DNA of 64,000 nt from Notospermus geniculatus (GCA_002633025.1 NMRB01000854.1:71655-135654); one strand, 5' to 3'. Shown: positions 12,207-24,085, numbered from the stretch's first letter. Notes: generated by a model not told the origin, from the letters alone. Numbers and translations: made by a program.

Positions 12207-13814
12207 GCTGAATGGGTCAATGTCGTCCTGGGTATACCTTATGTTTACCCACGACCATCCTGGGTAATCATTTTCTTTACCCAGGTCGACACTGGGTAAA
12301 CATAAGGATCCTTAACTTTACCCAGGTTGGAGTTCCCGCCGAATCGCGCTGATCGTACACCTGCGTCCAAGGATTGGTACTGCACACGCATAACGGCCAC
12401 GAATTAGGCCTAAATGTGTTGTACAACATTTATGACATTGGTCGTTATGGAGCCTAGCTGAACACCAGGCATGGTTTTTGAAAAAAGTTCCTCCAGTGCG
12501 GGACCACCAACAGTACAGTGCAGCAGCAATCTGTCCACGTTCATCATCCGCAGCGTCTTCATTGGAAGAAGCACACTCGGTCATTATCGACAGATTTTTG
12601 AATGCATAAAAACTTGAATTTCGATTATTTCGGCCATTTCATTTCGGCCGTGTCCATCATTTCGGCCACTTCATTTTGGCCTTTTCGATCATTTTGGCCG
12701 TTTCGATCATTTCGGCCACTTCATTTCGGCCGTTTCGATCATTTCGGTCACTTCATTTTGGCCGTATCGATCATTTCGGCCACTTCATTACAGCCTTTTT
12801 GATCATTTCGGCCATTTCGTTTCGACTGTTTCGATCATTTCGGCCATTTTATTCCCGGTTCTATAAGTAACCGTTCTCAAAGGATGCAAAATCAACAAAA
12901 ATAATTCACACGTGTTAATTTATATGCACAGTACATTTCGCGATTGCATTGTGACATGCGTACCAAATTCCCATGCCGATTTACCGGCGGTGATGGCATT
13001 CCGTTAACTCCACACCAACACCGCCGATTCAATCCAATGAAATTCGTGTCAGCCGCCACAGATCAACAGGGTGGCCAATCAGAGACTGCGGTACAGACCC
13101 CGAAGGCATGACTGTATGGTGCAGCAATGTTTACTTCTGGGTTCAGCTCTTGTATGGCGATGTAAATTCAAATCTGATTGGTCGAGGTTGGGCTGTTTCA
13201 TCAAGCAACCATTCCGGACTATATGATGTATTTATGCAAAAACAGCAATAAACAAACAAAATATTTTTTCCTGCGATCTAGTTATAGGCTATAATTATCG
13301 GACGAAAGTTTCTTCTTGACAACAACTTTTATTTAATTTGAAAAACAATCATGTCGTATTTGCAGTGGGGGTGCACCACAAGAGCAGCGAACAGCATTCC
13401 TGACAGATTTTCTTCTGGAGTGGGCCTGGGGTTTGTGGTGTGAGCCGTGCGAACTAAGCGCAAAACCCAGGTTAGCCTGGATGCAAATTCCATCCTCGGA
13501 CGCAGTTGAACGATCAGAGCGATTCGGCGGGAACTCCAAGCTGGGTAAAGTTAAGGATCCTCATGTTTACCCAGGATGATCCTGGGTAAAGGAAAGGATT
13601 ACATAGGATGATCCTGGGTAAACATAAGGTATAGAGGATGTGCAGCGACGATTGTGACGTCACTGCCGCGACGAGATGCCGCCATGTTGGACGTCACGTC
13701 CAACGCATTCGTAGCTTCAGATGACGTCCAACATGTCTGACGTGCGAATTATGACGTCAATGATGACGTCACGTGAAGTTCCTTTATACCCAGGACGACA
13801 TTGACCCATTCAGC
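12207..13814. mobile_element. Long-TIR element with 9-bp target duplication (copy 2)
   Basis: The 1608-bp element is flanked by GTACCTGCA (12198-12206) and GTAACTGCA (13815-13823), a 9-bp duplication with one mismatch. The ends begin GCTGAATGGGTCAATGTCGT. Inverted arms of 150 bases or more include TTAACTTTACCCAG and GGAGTTCCCGCCGAATCGC. The right arm has about 150 extra bases with several TGACGTCA octamers. The left interior carries a 32-bp tandem repeat. No transposase frame was recognised. Confidence 0.85.
12630..12860. repeat. 32-bp tandem repeat, about seven diverged copies
   Basis: The unit resembles TCATTTCGGCCACTTCATTT plus a TCGGCCGTTTCGA tail. It lies inside the nested element. A related piece with the same neighbouring sequence occurs inverted at 35540-35590. 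Confidence 0.85.
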
Positions 13815-13855
13815 GTAACTGCAGTTACCGTAGTCAGTGCAGTAGGGGTGGGTCG

Positions 13856-14574
13856 GAGCACACCCTGGAATTCTTCCCTACATCCCTGGTCGTAATCTTT
13901 GAGTATTTAAGGGCGAGCCAACGTTGTGAATTTTTGAAACGTGGCCAGGCGTTGTAAATAGAAAATGTCAAAATACCATAAAAGTATACGATATATGACG
14001 GAAATGAAGGCACCTGCGGGGTCTATAAGTCAAAAGGAATTGAATGGGATGTATCTTGGAACGCACTAATTAGCTAATAAGTTGAAACAAAAGACTAGTA
14101 ATCGGTACACTTTCCCACGAAATGGTACATTTTGAGGATCAAACGACAAGTGGATCATAAAATTTGAGTTTATTTCTATTTAGTCCACCCATTTTGACAG
14201 CAATATTTTCAACAGGTATAGAGTACTCGGCATGTGAATTCTATGCGTGCAGCCAGCAAAAACAGTCAACTGGGGGTGTCTTTGTTGCTTTTCTCAGAGG
14301 GGCCTGGATTGAAGCAATATGAAAATTCGCAATGATGGCTCGCCCTTAATCGTGAAGACAATATTAATATAAAACATAGGCATTGATTTGGTTTGACTGG
14401 GAAATAGTAACCTTGAATGTAGAATTAGGCCTAAGTAATCATTGAGTCTCAATGTTTTCGGCTTAGTCATCCTCCAATCTCTCTGAGCTTGGCTAAAAAT
14501 AAATTTCCAAATATCTGGCCGCCAGAATATTGTATCCTGAACCACGGAATCAACAATCACGGTCTGCATCCCCA
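13856..14574. other. No gene recognised
   Basis: Unique-looking sequence. The minus-strand frame at 14294-14575 shows no recognisable domain. Confidence 0.35.
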
Positions 14575-15320
14575 TACTGTATCCGATGTGTTTAGTGGCC
14601 GCGGCCGGGAAGATCGTCGTGCCCAGATTTTCTAATTACACACGTTATCGGCAAGTTATAAAATGCGATCTAACAAAAGGGCCCGTAGTTATGAATAATA
14701 CGCAATCCTACAAGGGCCATGTTCGACAACTACCTCTGGATGGGGATCGCGTTTCATTTATGGGAAAAACGACATGGGGCGTCTGACCAATGTGGTTATG
14801 TAAAGTTAGGCTCCAAGGACATTAATTTTGTTACGCCTATGCGCTCTACTTGGTGGCCGGGAACGTGTGTGCTTTGAAAATCAAGGCACGACGATCTTCC
14901 TGGCCGCGGCCACTAAAGCTGAAGGGGTTATTGTCGTCCTGGGTATAGACAAAGTATACCCAGGTTCAATGTCGTCCAGACAAACTATACCCTGGGTATA
15001 GTTTGTCAAACTATACCCAGGGTATAGTTTGTCTTGACAAAGTATACCCAGCTTCCGATATGTGCACCTGAAGACGAGATTGGTATCGCAAAGTTACATG
15101 GCATCTAGGCCTTGCCAGTCAAAGTGGCGGTAAGGGCAACCTCATGGCTTCGATCGTTCGCTCATAATTGAACCCACAAACACACGCACTACACCATACT
15201 GACAATCGAAGTATGGCACTACTAAACCAGCTACCAAGAGGTGTAGTGAGGTTGATATTCAGCGTAAATCATGAAATAAAGGATAGCCTCGAACTAGGCC
15301 TACAGCTCCTAAGTGCTTGA

Positions 15321-15479
15321 NNNNNNNNNNNNNNNNNNNNNNNNNNNNNNNNNNNNNNNNNNNNNNNNNNNNNNNNNNNNNNNNNNNNNNNNNNNNNNNN
15401 NNNNNNNNNNNNNNNNNNNNNNNNNNNNNNNNNNNNNNNNNNNNNNNNNNNNNNNNNNNNNNNNNNNNNNNNNNNNNNN
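15321..15479. other. Assembly gap
   Basis: A run of N immediately before the satellite units; further repeat copies are probably hidden or miscounted here. Confidence 0.99.
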
Positions 15480-16790
15480 GTCATGGTAGCTGTCATTATC
15501 CAATTATGTAATCCCTAGCAACAGCATAGCAACTCCATTGTTGTGTGGTACCCCTGGGATCATTTCAATATTACTGATTACAATTCAACCAAACCTTGTA
15601 GGATGATAATGGGGAGGCTAAGCTACGTCATGGTAGCTGTCATTATCCAATTATGTAATCCCTAGCAACAGCATAGCAACTCCATTGTTGTGTGGTACCC
15701 CTGGGATCATTTCAATTACTGATTGGAATTCAACCAAACCTTGTAGGATGATAATGGGGAGGCTAAGCTACGTCATGGTAGCTGTCATTATCCAATTATG
15801 TAATCCCTAGCAACAGCATAGCAACTCAATTGTTCTGCGGTACGCCTGGGATCATTTCAATATTACTGATTAGAATTCAACCAAACCTTGTGGGATGATA
15901 ATGGGGATAGGACATAGAATCAAACAGAACTTTCAGAATGTGAAGCTCAGGACCCTTCATTAGCAAGATTGTAGCTGGTTGAGATGAAGGGAACGAAATA
16001 CTGAGAATGCCAAAGCAACCATATTTAGGTGGATTGCTCCTGGCTGACATGGAATAGAACAATTCAAACAGGAAAAAATGCGCTGTTGCTAGTGGATTAA
16101 TATAGATATGGAAAAGGTACACAAGGTAGGTGATCCTTAAAGATATCATCATTCCATGTTTCTTGTCCAAATAGCAAAACGAACATTGCATACAACAGAA
16201 CAATGCTCTTACTAGGGTATTACATAACAGTGTGATGAGTGGTACCACAAATATTTAGCTTACCATATCATCCTACAAGGTAAACAGTTGTATTCTAAGC
16301 AGTAATACGGAAATGATCCCAGGGCTACCGCAGAACAATGGAGCTGCTATGCTCTGCTGTTGTTGGGGATGACATAATTAGGTAATGAGTGATACCACGA
16401 CGTAGCTTAGCCTCCCCATTATCATCCTACAAGGTTTGGTTGAATTCTTATCTGTAATATTGAAATGATCCCAGATGCACCACAGAACAATGGAGTTGCG
16501 ATGCTATTGCTAGGGATTACATTATTGGATAATGATTGGTACTATGGCGTAGCTTAGCCTCCCCATTATCATCCTACACGGTTTGGTTGAATTCTAATCA
16601 GTAATATTGAAATGATCCCAGGGGTACCACAGAACAATGGAGTTGCTATGCTGTTGCTAGGGATTACATAACAGAGTGATGGATGGTACCAGAAGGGCTC
16701 CTAGGCCCACCACTATTATCATACCAAGTTTGGTTAAAATCTGCCCAGTAATAGTGAAATGATCCCAGCCATACCGCAGAACATCTTATT
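15480..16790. repeat. Palindromic satellite array, unit about 145-148 bp
   Basis: Three units in one orientation (starting 15480, 15627 and 15772, each with GTCATGGTAGCTGTCATTAT) face four more-diverged units in the opposite orientation (about 16257-16790). Between them is a unique spacer of about 350 bases. Confidence 0.85.
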
Positions 16791-16797
16791 TCCTCGG

Positions 16798-17640
16798 CCC
16801 CTTTACTACAGGTCCCTTTCGAAAAGTTGTAGGAATTGGTCTTATCTCCCTATTCCCGAATTATGGTAGGTATAGCATTAATTTTCAGCCCCTTCTGGCA
16901 ATAATCCCACTGTATGGTTGCTTACTGGAAGTGTCTCGAATTAGGCCTGCAGCTCCTAATACTAGTGTCCCACTGGCGAATTTTGGCCTGCGACAAGGGG
17001 CGAATGAAAGAATCGTAGCTCGTCGTAACAGTTCTTAGTCTGTCGTCTATGGTCGCAGTGATTCTCTGGCCCGCAGAAAAAATTTCAAAATGTCCAAAAT
17101 TTGCCTACGACAAAATTTTAGTCGAGTCAGTCGAAGTATCTCGTATATAGTCGTGCCCATGTCATAACATAGTCGTACAGGATCGTAGGTCTTGAAGAGT
17201 AACCTCCACTATCTACGACAGTCTGCGACTAGCTACGAGTAATGTGCGAAGAATTTACGAGCATCTGCAACCACCCACGACTATCTTCGTCTAGGCCTGC
17301 GAGTGTTTGACGAATCAGCGACCAGTTGACAATTCGCGGAAAACTACGTATAATAGGGAGTTTTCGCAAAGCCCCCGAAACGCCAACGCGAACGTCAAAC
17401 CACAGCTTGTCGAGGGAATATCGCAGCCTTCAGAATCGCCCCTTTTCGTGGACAAAAGTCGCCAGTGGGACACTACCATAAGTGCTTGAGAATTTACTAT
17501 GGGTCCCTTTTGAAAAGTTGTAGGGATTGGTCTTATCTCCCTATTCCCAAATTATAGTAGGTATAGCATTAATTTTCAGCCCTTCTCAGCAATAATCCCA
17601 CTGTATGGCTGTTTACCGGAAGTGTCCCATGGCGCAAACT
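16798..17640. repeat. Direct repeat pair of about 145 bp
   Basis: 16798-16945 and 17490-17640 share TTGGTCTTATCTCCCTATTC and AGGTATAGCATTAATTTTCA. The small element at 16965-17473 lies between them. Confidence 0.75.
16965..17473. mobile_element. Small inverted-repeat element, 509 bp
   Basis: The ends are GTGTCCCACTGGCGA and its exact complement, with TA on both sides. The interior is full of TCGTAG and GTCGTA words. Similar style, not identical sequence, is seen in the element at 55816. Confidence 0.75.
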
Positions 17641-17991
17641 TGCTATGCAAAAAGAAAATTCATGAAAATGACGAAATGCTCACGGCTTCTCAATGTACTT
17701 CATGACGTCATCAGTTTTGTGGTCACGTGAATCTTGGCAACACGCACGTGATAATCTCGGACGAAAATTTTTAGATCCTTTTTTGCCCTTTGCGATACCA
17801 ATCTCGTCTTCAGGTGTACATATGGGAAGCTGGGTACACTTTGTCAAGACATACTATACCCTGGGTACAGTTTGTCCAGACAAACTATACCCAGGGTATA
17901 GTTTGTCTGGACGACATTGAACCTGGGTATACTTTGGCTATACCCAGGACGACAATAACCCCTTCAGCGCCACTAAACACATCGGATACAG

Positions 17992-18480
17992 TAGTGTCAA
18001 CGTGATGCTGTAATTGGATAATTGTGACAAAAAATTGCTTCGCAAAGCTGTAATGGTGTTTTCCCAACCGATGAGGCGTAATTATTTTACCTCATTTATC
18101 GCAGTATCAGGCATAATTGACATGGAAGATGGAAATCGAACGGTTCACCACATTCAAAAAGGAAAAGGCATGAATGGAAGTGTTGAGAGATTTGGAATCC
18201 TAAAGGGAAGGTCGAGCAGCGAGCTGCCGATAACATGTGTGTAGAGGTTGTGATACAATTTATTTTGTGCTCTCCGGCCTGCTTGTATAAAACGTCTTTC
18301 GTTGGGTAAGAAACCAACTGACTGAAATCTGCTGAGCGGCATCTAGACGTTCTTTCAGGTGCTGGTGGTCGAGTAGTAAGTAACAAGCGTGACTTACAGT
18401 CCTTGAGGTTCAGAGCTTGGGTTTGATCCCGCCGCCAGGACATGGCCTAAAAAGTTGTGAACACAAGAGACATTGTAAAT
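17992..18480. other. No gene recognised
   Basis: Short overlapping frames lack recognisable domains, and no repeat arms were found. Confidence 0.35.
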
Positions 18481-18487
18481 GTCATAT

Positions 18488-18963
18488 GCACAACCTTCAG
18501 CCTTGGTCATTAAGCAACAGACCAGAGAAGATTTTTCAAAAATATATCAAGATCTCGCCAAAAAATGCATTTTTGTCCAAAACTTCACCACATATTTGGC
18601 AACCCAGTGACAAAAACTAGATGCCCCCTTGCCATACTATGCAAACGGGACGCTGTATATTGTGTTTTGGTGGCCGGGCATCTTGAATTGAACTATGATT
18701 GAAAGCATGAAATTGATCTGTTGTGGTTGGTGTTACTCCAGGCACAGTAATTTTGAATAACAATTGGCCTGTTTAGCTAGCCAACATTCAATTCAGGGCA
18801 TTGATTGGGGACATGTCTAAGGGACCATCTCATAGTTGGGTTCACTGGTTGCCAAGCATGTGCTGAGATTTTGGACAAACATGCAATTTTTGGCGAGATC
18901 TTGATATATTTTTGGAAAATTTTTACTGGACTCTCGCTTAATGGCCAAGGCTGAAGGTTGTGC
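18488..18963. mobile_element. Inverted-repeat element, arms about 130 bp
   Basis: GCACAACCTTCAGCCTTGG at 18488 pairs with CCAAGGCTGAAGGTTGTGC ending 18963. The pairing extends through the TATATCAAGATCTCGCCAAA block to about 18620 and 18830. No target duplication was resolved. Confidence 0.75.
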
Positions 18964-19419
18964 AGGTGAAACGTTTGATGAAAACTTAAGTTGGCGAAAC
19001 CTCCAAACCACCCTGCCGCCTTTGAACTGCTGTGAAAGACAGGGATGTTGGCCGATTTGAATAATTGAAGCGGGATGTGTTAGACAGCGCATGTGGCTTT
19101 CACATGTCCAAAAGTTGGGGAAAAATAATTAGTAGTTATCGAGTAAATCAAGAATATCTGGTGCGGATTTACTTATGATCAAGAGTGTACATGTACTTAT
19201 ACAATCATGAAAAAGACCAGGATACATTGATAGAGATCAGGAAGATTATAAGAGATCAGGATTACATTGATTGATGTATTTCAATATGAATCCCATAGAA
19301 CTTAATCTCATGACAATAACTCTTCACATTGTTGGATATGAGATCTGTGTTAGACCATCAAAGTCAATTTATTTATATTAACCATGTCTTACTTTAAACT
19401 GGTTGTCCACATCTGGAAA

Positions 19420-19745
19420 CTCTCGGACGCGCATATTGATGAGATATTTTATTATATCGTATTTGAGATATCACCACTATGACACAACATGTGAGATCAA
19501 AAGTCATGCCAAATTGATTAATAGGGTCTACAAACATGGGTGTAGAAATTGATTTTCCGCATAACATAATCACAGAATCAGATATTTGAATATATCAAAT
19601 TTTGGATATTAATTTCATCACAACCCCAACATCTGAGATTAAAAGTGATCAGTCCATTTGATACGTAGGGTCTATAAACATGGGAGTAGAACTTGATCCC
19701 ATGCCTGTAATTCAATCACAGGATGAGACACTTCAAAATATCAAA
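19420..19745. repeat. Second array of the 150-bp satellite
   Basis: Two diverged units carry AGGGTCTACAAACATGGGTG and AGGGTCTATAAACATGGGAG with the same flanking ATATCAAAT blocks as 671-1045. Confidence 0.7.
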
Positions 19746-19752
19746 TGTGACA

Positions 19753-20310
19753 TACCGTCAAACGGGGTGAAGTTGGCCATTTTTGACACATTTTTATCCG
19801 TGGTTTAAATACGAGTGGTGTCACAGTCATGTGCTTTTGAATTAATCAGGGGTGGCATGATGCCGTCATAAAACTAGGTGATTTCTGAAAATCTAGACAG
19901 TGGATTAGCACTGATAGAGAACTTTTTCCCCGGCCAACTTCACCCATCACACGGGGTGAAGTTGGCCACCTTGACATTTTCAGACCTTTTAACAAGCCAA
20001 ACAAGTCAAAAGACCACCAAAAAGGCATTTCTTACGAGAAACAAGAAAAATTTTGATAAGAAATCGGAAACACTAACAATTTAAGGAAAAATGTTGAAAC
20101 ATGGTGCGGCATAACCAAATTGGAGTGTGCCTGACCAGATTTCTGGAGCAAAATCTCTGGTTTTGAGCTATGTGGATGGTTGGATGCACAAATCATCACT
20201 AAACTGTTAGAATAAGAGGACCACATTCTTAAACTTGGCACTATCATGACGTTTGAGAGAAAAGGGTGGCCAACTTCACCCCAATACTGCATGGCCAACT
20301 TCACCCCACA
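19753..20310. mobile_element. Repeat with GGGGTGAAGTTGGCC ends
   Basis: GTCAAACGGGGTGAAGTTGG occurs at 19757. Complementary GGCCAACTTCACCCC copies occur near 19932, 20270 and 20292, with a direct copy near 19959. The layout fits a DNA element with subterminal repeats; exact ends are uncertain. Confidence 0.55.
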
Positions 20311-20482
20311 GAAATAAAAGCAATGTACTGAAAATACACATAATCAACAACTACAGTACAATAAAGTTCCTGACTGAGGAGTATGCTTAATTGTCATCTA
20401 AGGAACGAATATACAAAAAGTGGTGCTTTTGTCCGCCGTGTCCCGATGGGGCCGAATTTTGAGGCTAAGCTACTGGACTATA

Positions 20483-20611
20483 GGGGCCATATTCATAAAG
20501 GATGTTTAAGAGATAGACGCATGTAACTTCACTAAATGCACACTTTTCCGCCATGCATTTGATGAAGTTACAGACATCTAAGTCTTAAACACCATTTATG
20601 AATATGGCCCC
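20483..20611. mobile_element. Foldback MITE, 129 bp
   Basis: GGGGCCATATTCATAAA and its complement bound a near-complete hairpin. Confidence 0.8.
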
Positions 20612-20644
20612 TTGAGTCTATAAACATAGCTTTAGAATTTGGAC

Positions 20645-21065
20645 CCATGCCTGGCTTTATCATTGGACAGAAATCAGAGGATTGTACAGGGGCTTTGAAA
20701 CTGATGTACAGCTTACTTTTAAATGGGTGGCTTGAGAACCTATAAATGTATTGGGAACAGATAGAAACATGGGCCCACTGAATCAGATTAGCATGTTCTT
20801 ATTTGTTTTATTTGCTGTCTGATGAGAAATTCAACAAATAGTTTGTATGAGCCGAAATTTGGAAAAGACGTAAATGCGTCATTTCCAGGATGATAAACTA
20901 CATAAGAATATGTTTTTCTGTCTCAGTGTGCCCATGTTTCTATCTGTTGGCAATACATTTATAGGGTCTCAAGGCAACCATTTATAAGTTAGCTGTAGGC
21001 CCTACATCAGTTTCCAAGCCCCTGTACAATGCTCTTATTTTGGTCCAATGATAAAGCCAGTACTC
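20645..21065. mobile_element. Inverted-repeat element, arms about 155 bp
   Basis: GGCTTTATCATTGGAC near 20652 pairs with GTCCAATGATAAAGCC near 21043. The arms share TGTACAGGGGCTTTGAAACT and ACAGATAGAAACATGGGC in inverted orientation. Confidence 0.75.
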
Positions 21066-21787
21066 AGAATTCAAACGGCTGTATCTTCTAAACGCACCAT
21101 TTGCGGAACTTAAGAATTGGGTTTTTGTGGTCAGAGGGGTGGAACCTAACCCACAAACCCCAAAACGTTTTTGTACTCGAGATGCTGATTAAACCTCTCT
21201 GGGCTCCCTGACTAATTGGGTTCTTCAGAAATTCTTTGGGGTTTTCAGAAAACCTGTAAGGGTTTTTCACGATAACGATAACTCTACGGGTTTGTCAAAA
21301 GACTTTTAGGGTTGCATGTTTTTGTCCGTGAGGAGTTTTTGTGATGACCTTTTTCCTAAAGATTGTCCCATGAGTTCGTCCTTACGATATCTAAATGAGC
21401 GATGACAACTTTTGCGACATGTCGTAAATGAGGAGGTACGAACGAAATACATCGGATTGATCTCATGATTTCATCGTTCCTCCAAGTGTGTCTGTTCAAC
21501 GAGGGTCGACGGTTCGGACATATGATTTAAAGGGCATGTTCATTCTCATCTTAGGGATTGTCAAATCAGGCTGTTCGTGATCACCCTGACCTAAAAATAT
21601 AATGTTGGGTCATTTCAATGACCAGAAACTGACAGAAGAATCACTTTTTGTTGCTCAATGTAGGACCATTCTATTCTCTAGGTGGGGGTTGGAGGTGCCA
21701 TAGGCCTATACATGGTGTTTTGGTTGCATAATGTCATTTCCTGCCCATTCCTGATAAAGGTGTTTTGGGTGACTTGATGTTTTCAAA
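21066..21787. other. No gene recognised
   Basis: No supported feature was found in this stretch. Confidence 0.35.
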
Positions 21788-22039
21788 GAAATTGAATGGA
21801 GATGAAAGACATGCCAATATAAGGGTGCAAGGGATGATAGTGGCGTGACCTGTCCAGGGTTTTAATAGGGACTAGGAAAGTCCTAGAAGATGTTAGATAA
21901 TATTGAATAATTCGAAATTGAATGGAGATGAAAGACATGCCAATATAAGGGTGCAAGGGATGATAGTGGCGTGACCTGTCCAGGGTTTGAATAGGGACTA
22001 GGAAAGTCCTTGAAGATGTTAGATAATACTGAATAATTC
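21788..22039. repeat. Recent 126-bp tandem duplication
   Basis: The units 21788-21913 and 21914-22039 are the same length and differ at only a few bases (for example GGGTTTTAATAG versus GGGTTTGAATAG). Confidence 0.9.
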
Positions 22040-22063
22040 TTTTTGTTACGAAGCAATTTCTTA

Positions 22064-22685
22064 TGCCCGTTGTACACGATACAATTTTTTAGTAATAAAA
22101 TTTCTGTACTAAAAAATTGGATCGTGTACACCGGGAAATTGGATGAAATTTTTTATTACAAAAAAATATTACCATAATAAGACCTGTCCTATTTTTTTAG
22201 TACTAAATGAAATATCTGGACTGAAATCGAACGTGTACATCGGGACAATATTTTTTTAGTACAATTAACCCCTGTGGGTCAAACAATGTTTATGCTTCGT
22301 TCGCGGATATTGGTATTTTTTCGGCATTTTGTGGGTAGGAGAGTTAAATCTATCCATGCAGGCCTGTCGTAGATTGATTTTGAATTGTATTATGTAGCTG
22401 TTGCCTAAATTAGCAACCGCAATGAAGTAATCCTTGTACCGGTAGCCTGTACCATGACGTACAGTTCGGCCAGCTGGAAATTCAGGAAGGTTGTGCTTGG
22501 TAAGATAGCGATTTTAGCTGCTGCACAGGGAACCATTGTGGACAGTAACCTTGGCTGGACGGGTGGCATTTTCGAAAATGCTGTAAAATTTATTACCGTG
22601 TACAACGGAGCCCATAGCTGAAAAATTGTACGAAAAGTTATTACTAAAAGTTAGTAATAAAAAATTGGACCGTGTACAACGGGCA
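22064..22685. mobile_element. PIF/Harbinger-type MITE, TTA duplication
   Basis: Ends TGCCCGTTGTACACGATACA and, reversed, TGCCCGTTGTACACGGTCCA are flanked by TTA at 22061-22063 and 22686-22688. A 3-bp TWA duplication is characteristic of PIF/Harbinger. Internal copies of the terminal motif occur near 22115 and 22230. Confidence 0.8.
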
Positions 22686-22982
22686 TTAGACTTTCTTTGG
22701 CCAAAGGGTCACTGCAATGTTGTAGCTCAGAGTGCTTGCTTGAGCTATAGCCTAGAGTTTTAGTACTGCGTAGACATGGTAGTGCATCTGTGCCAGGTTT
22801 GTGGAAGCTGGATGTAAACAACTGATGATAACCTTGGTTTCATGTGGATTATTGGAGATGTGGATTTAGAACTGATAATTCTGCTCTTGGATTACTATGT
22901 GACTACAGTTGTTTTTTATTGAGTGAATGGTGGAATACCAGCAGGCTGATAAGGTAGGACAACCCGTATCATCCCAACACTG

Positions 22983-23157
22983 AGTAGAAAATTGACCCAC
23001 AATTCATTATAGTTCCTTTAGATACGGCTAGGTGGCGCCACAAAAATATTGTTTTAATCATACATACCACCAATGTTATAAGACTGAAAAAAACACAAGT
23101 GACACCATCTGGTCCTATCTAGAGGAACTACAATTAATCACTGGACAGTTTTCTACT
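22983..23157. mobile_element. Foldback MITE, 175 bp
   Basis: AGTAGAAAATTGACCCACAA pairs with the complement of the CACTGGACAGTTTTCTACT end, and the GTTCCTTTAGATA / TATCTAGAGGAAC blocks pair. Confidence 0.7.
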
Positions 23158-24085
23158 AAAGGTTCAATTGTGTAATGAATAATGATGTATCAATTTCAGA
23201 AGCAGGTTAGGTTTATCAGCAAACTATATTGTAAGATAGGGCCCTTTATGTTCACTTAGAATCAAGACCTATGGTATATAACAGTGCATAATAGGCATCA
23301 ATTGCCTTTTCATTCAAGCCTGACCACCAACACTTCAGTACAATAGCCACCATTCAATGTAGCGCCTACTTCATTGAAGCAAACCATAACCCCTCAGTGA
23401 AACAATAGTTCGATCCTATTGTCAAAGAAAAAGAGCCATGACATAAGTCACTTCATGTTATGAATCATTATTTTTAGTAGGCCTAGGTTATTAATAGCTC
23501 ACTCTCTCTTAAGCGAAGAATTTCAAAATCATTTTTTGGGGTGCTCTTGGTAATTATGATGAAAAATCTTGCATGATCAGGACCTCTAATGAGCAGCACA
23601 ACCCATTTCTGAAGTAACATTTAGACTTTATGGCATTTTTGCGGGGCCTCATCACATTGATTAGCCTTTTGTGCTAGATAATAACTTATGATTGACTTGA
23701 CAATTGATCCAATATTGGTCATTTTCACCATAGAATCATCCCTGCAACTTTCAAATTCATAGCTTTTCTAGTTTTCCCAAGGATCACAAATCTTGGTCTC
23801 AAATGAGAATGAACACGCCCTTTCCATTTTAGATCAGCTTGCGGAATAGCACCTTCCTGAAGCAGCCGATCCATATTTCAACTCCTTGTATCCGGTGTTA
23901 TGCAGCTGCAATGACAATGGTGGTTTTCCATCGACGCCATCTTCAAGAGGCTTCCAAGGCACTTGCTGGAGCTACAAAATGTAATGAATGAGAAGAAAGT
24001 ACATTCATGGCCAAAAATAAATGCATAGCAGTTTTTCTTGAATATCTGCAAACCAATGGGGTACAGAAATTTGGTCCCAACATAT
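23158..24085. other. No gene; older dispersed repeat at its right end
   Basis: About 23980-24085 matches, in reverse, 32480-32590 (shared words GGCCAAAAATAAATG and GCAGTTTTTCTTGAA). The match resumes at 26560 after the LINE. Confidence 0.5.

Larger units (their letters stand above)
11126..13850. mobile_element. Palindromic element with 5-bp duplication, host of a nested insertion
   Basis: The ends are CACCCCTACTGCACTGACTA and its complement, flanked by GGTCG on each side (11121-11125, 13851-13855). Arms of about 280 bases (11126-11410 and 11925-12206 plus 13824-13850) pair throughout. The right arm is split by a second element at 12207-13814. Each arm carries ATGGCGACCGCGGATTTTCG followed closely by a GTGAGTGCAG splice-donor-like word. 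The CAC start and GC-rich 5-bp duplication recall Transib elements, but this is only suggestive. Confidence 0.75.
14918..17968. mobile_element. Long-TIR element with 9-bp target duplication (copy 3)
   Basis: The 3051-bp element has a perfect 9-bp duplication GCCACTAAA (14909-14917, 17969-17977). Ends begin GCTGAAGGGGTTATTGTCGT and pair for about 165 bases, including internal palindromes of the type CAAACTATACCCTGGG. The interior holds an assembly gap, inverted satellite arrays, two direct 150-bp repeats and another small element. No transposase frame was recognised. Confidence 0.85.
14577..17991. mobile_element. TA-flanked MITE split by a large nested element
   Basis: The outer ends CTGTATCCGATGTGTTTAGT and their complement are flanked by TA (14575-14576, 17992-17993). 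Without the insert the element is about 355 bp. Its inverted repeats run into GGCCGCGGCC and AAGATCGTCGTGCC. A 3-kb element has inserted within its right inverted repeat. Confidence 0.75.

Noticed and set aside
12630-12860. CRISPR array
   Set aside because: Repeats are directly tandem with no unique spacers, and the window is eukaryotic.
15269-15511. Long frames across the N run
   Set aside because: They are open only because N gives no stops.
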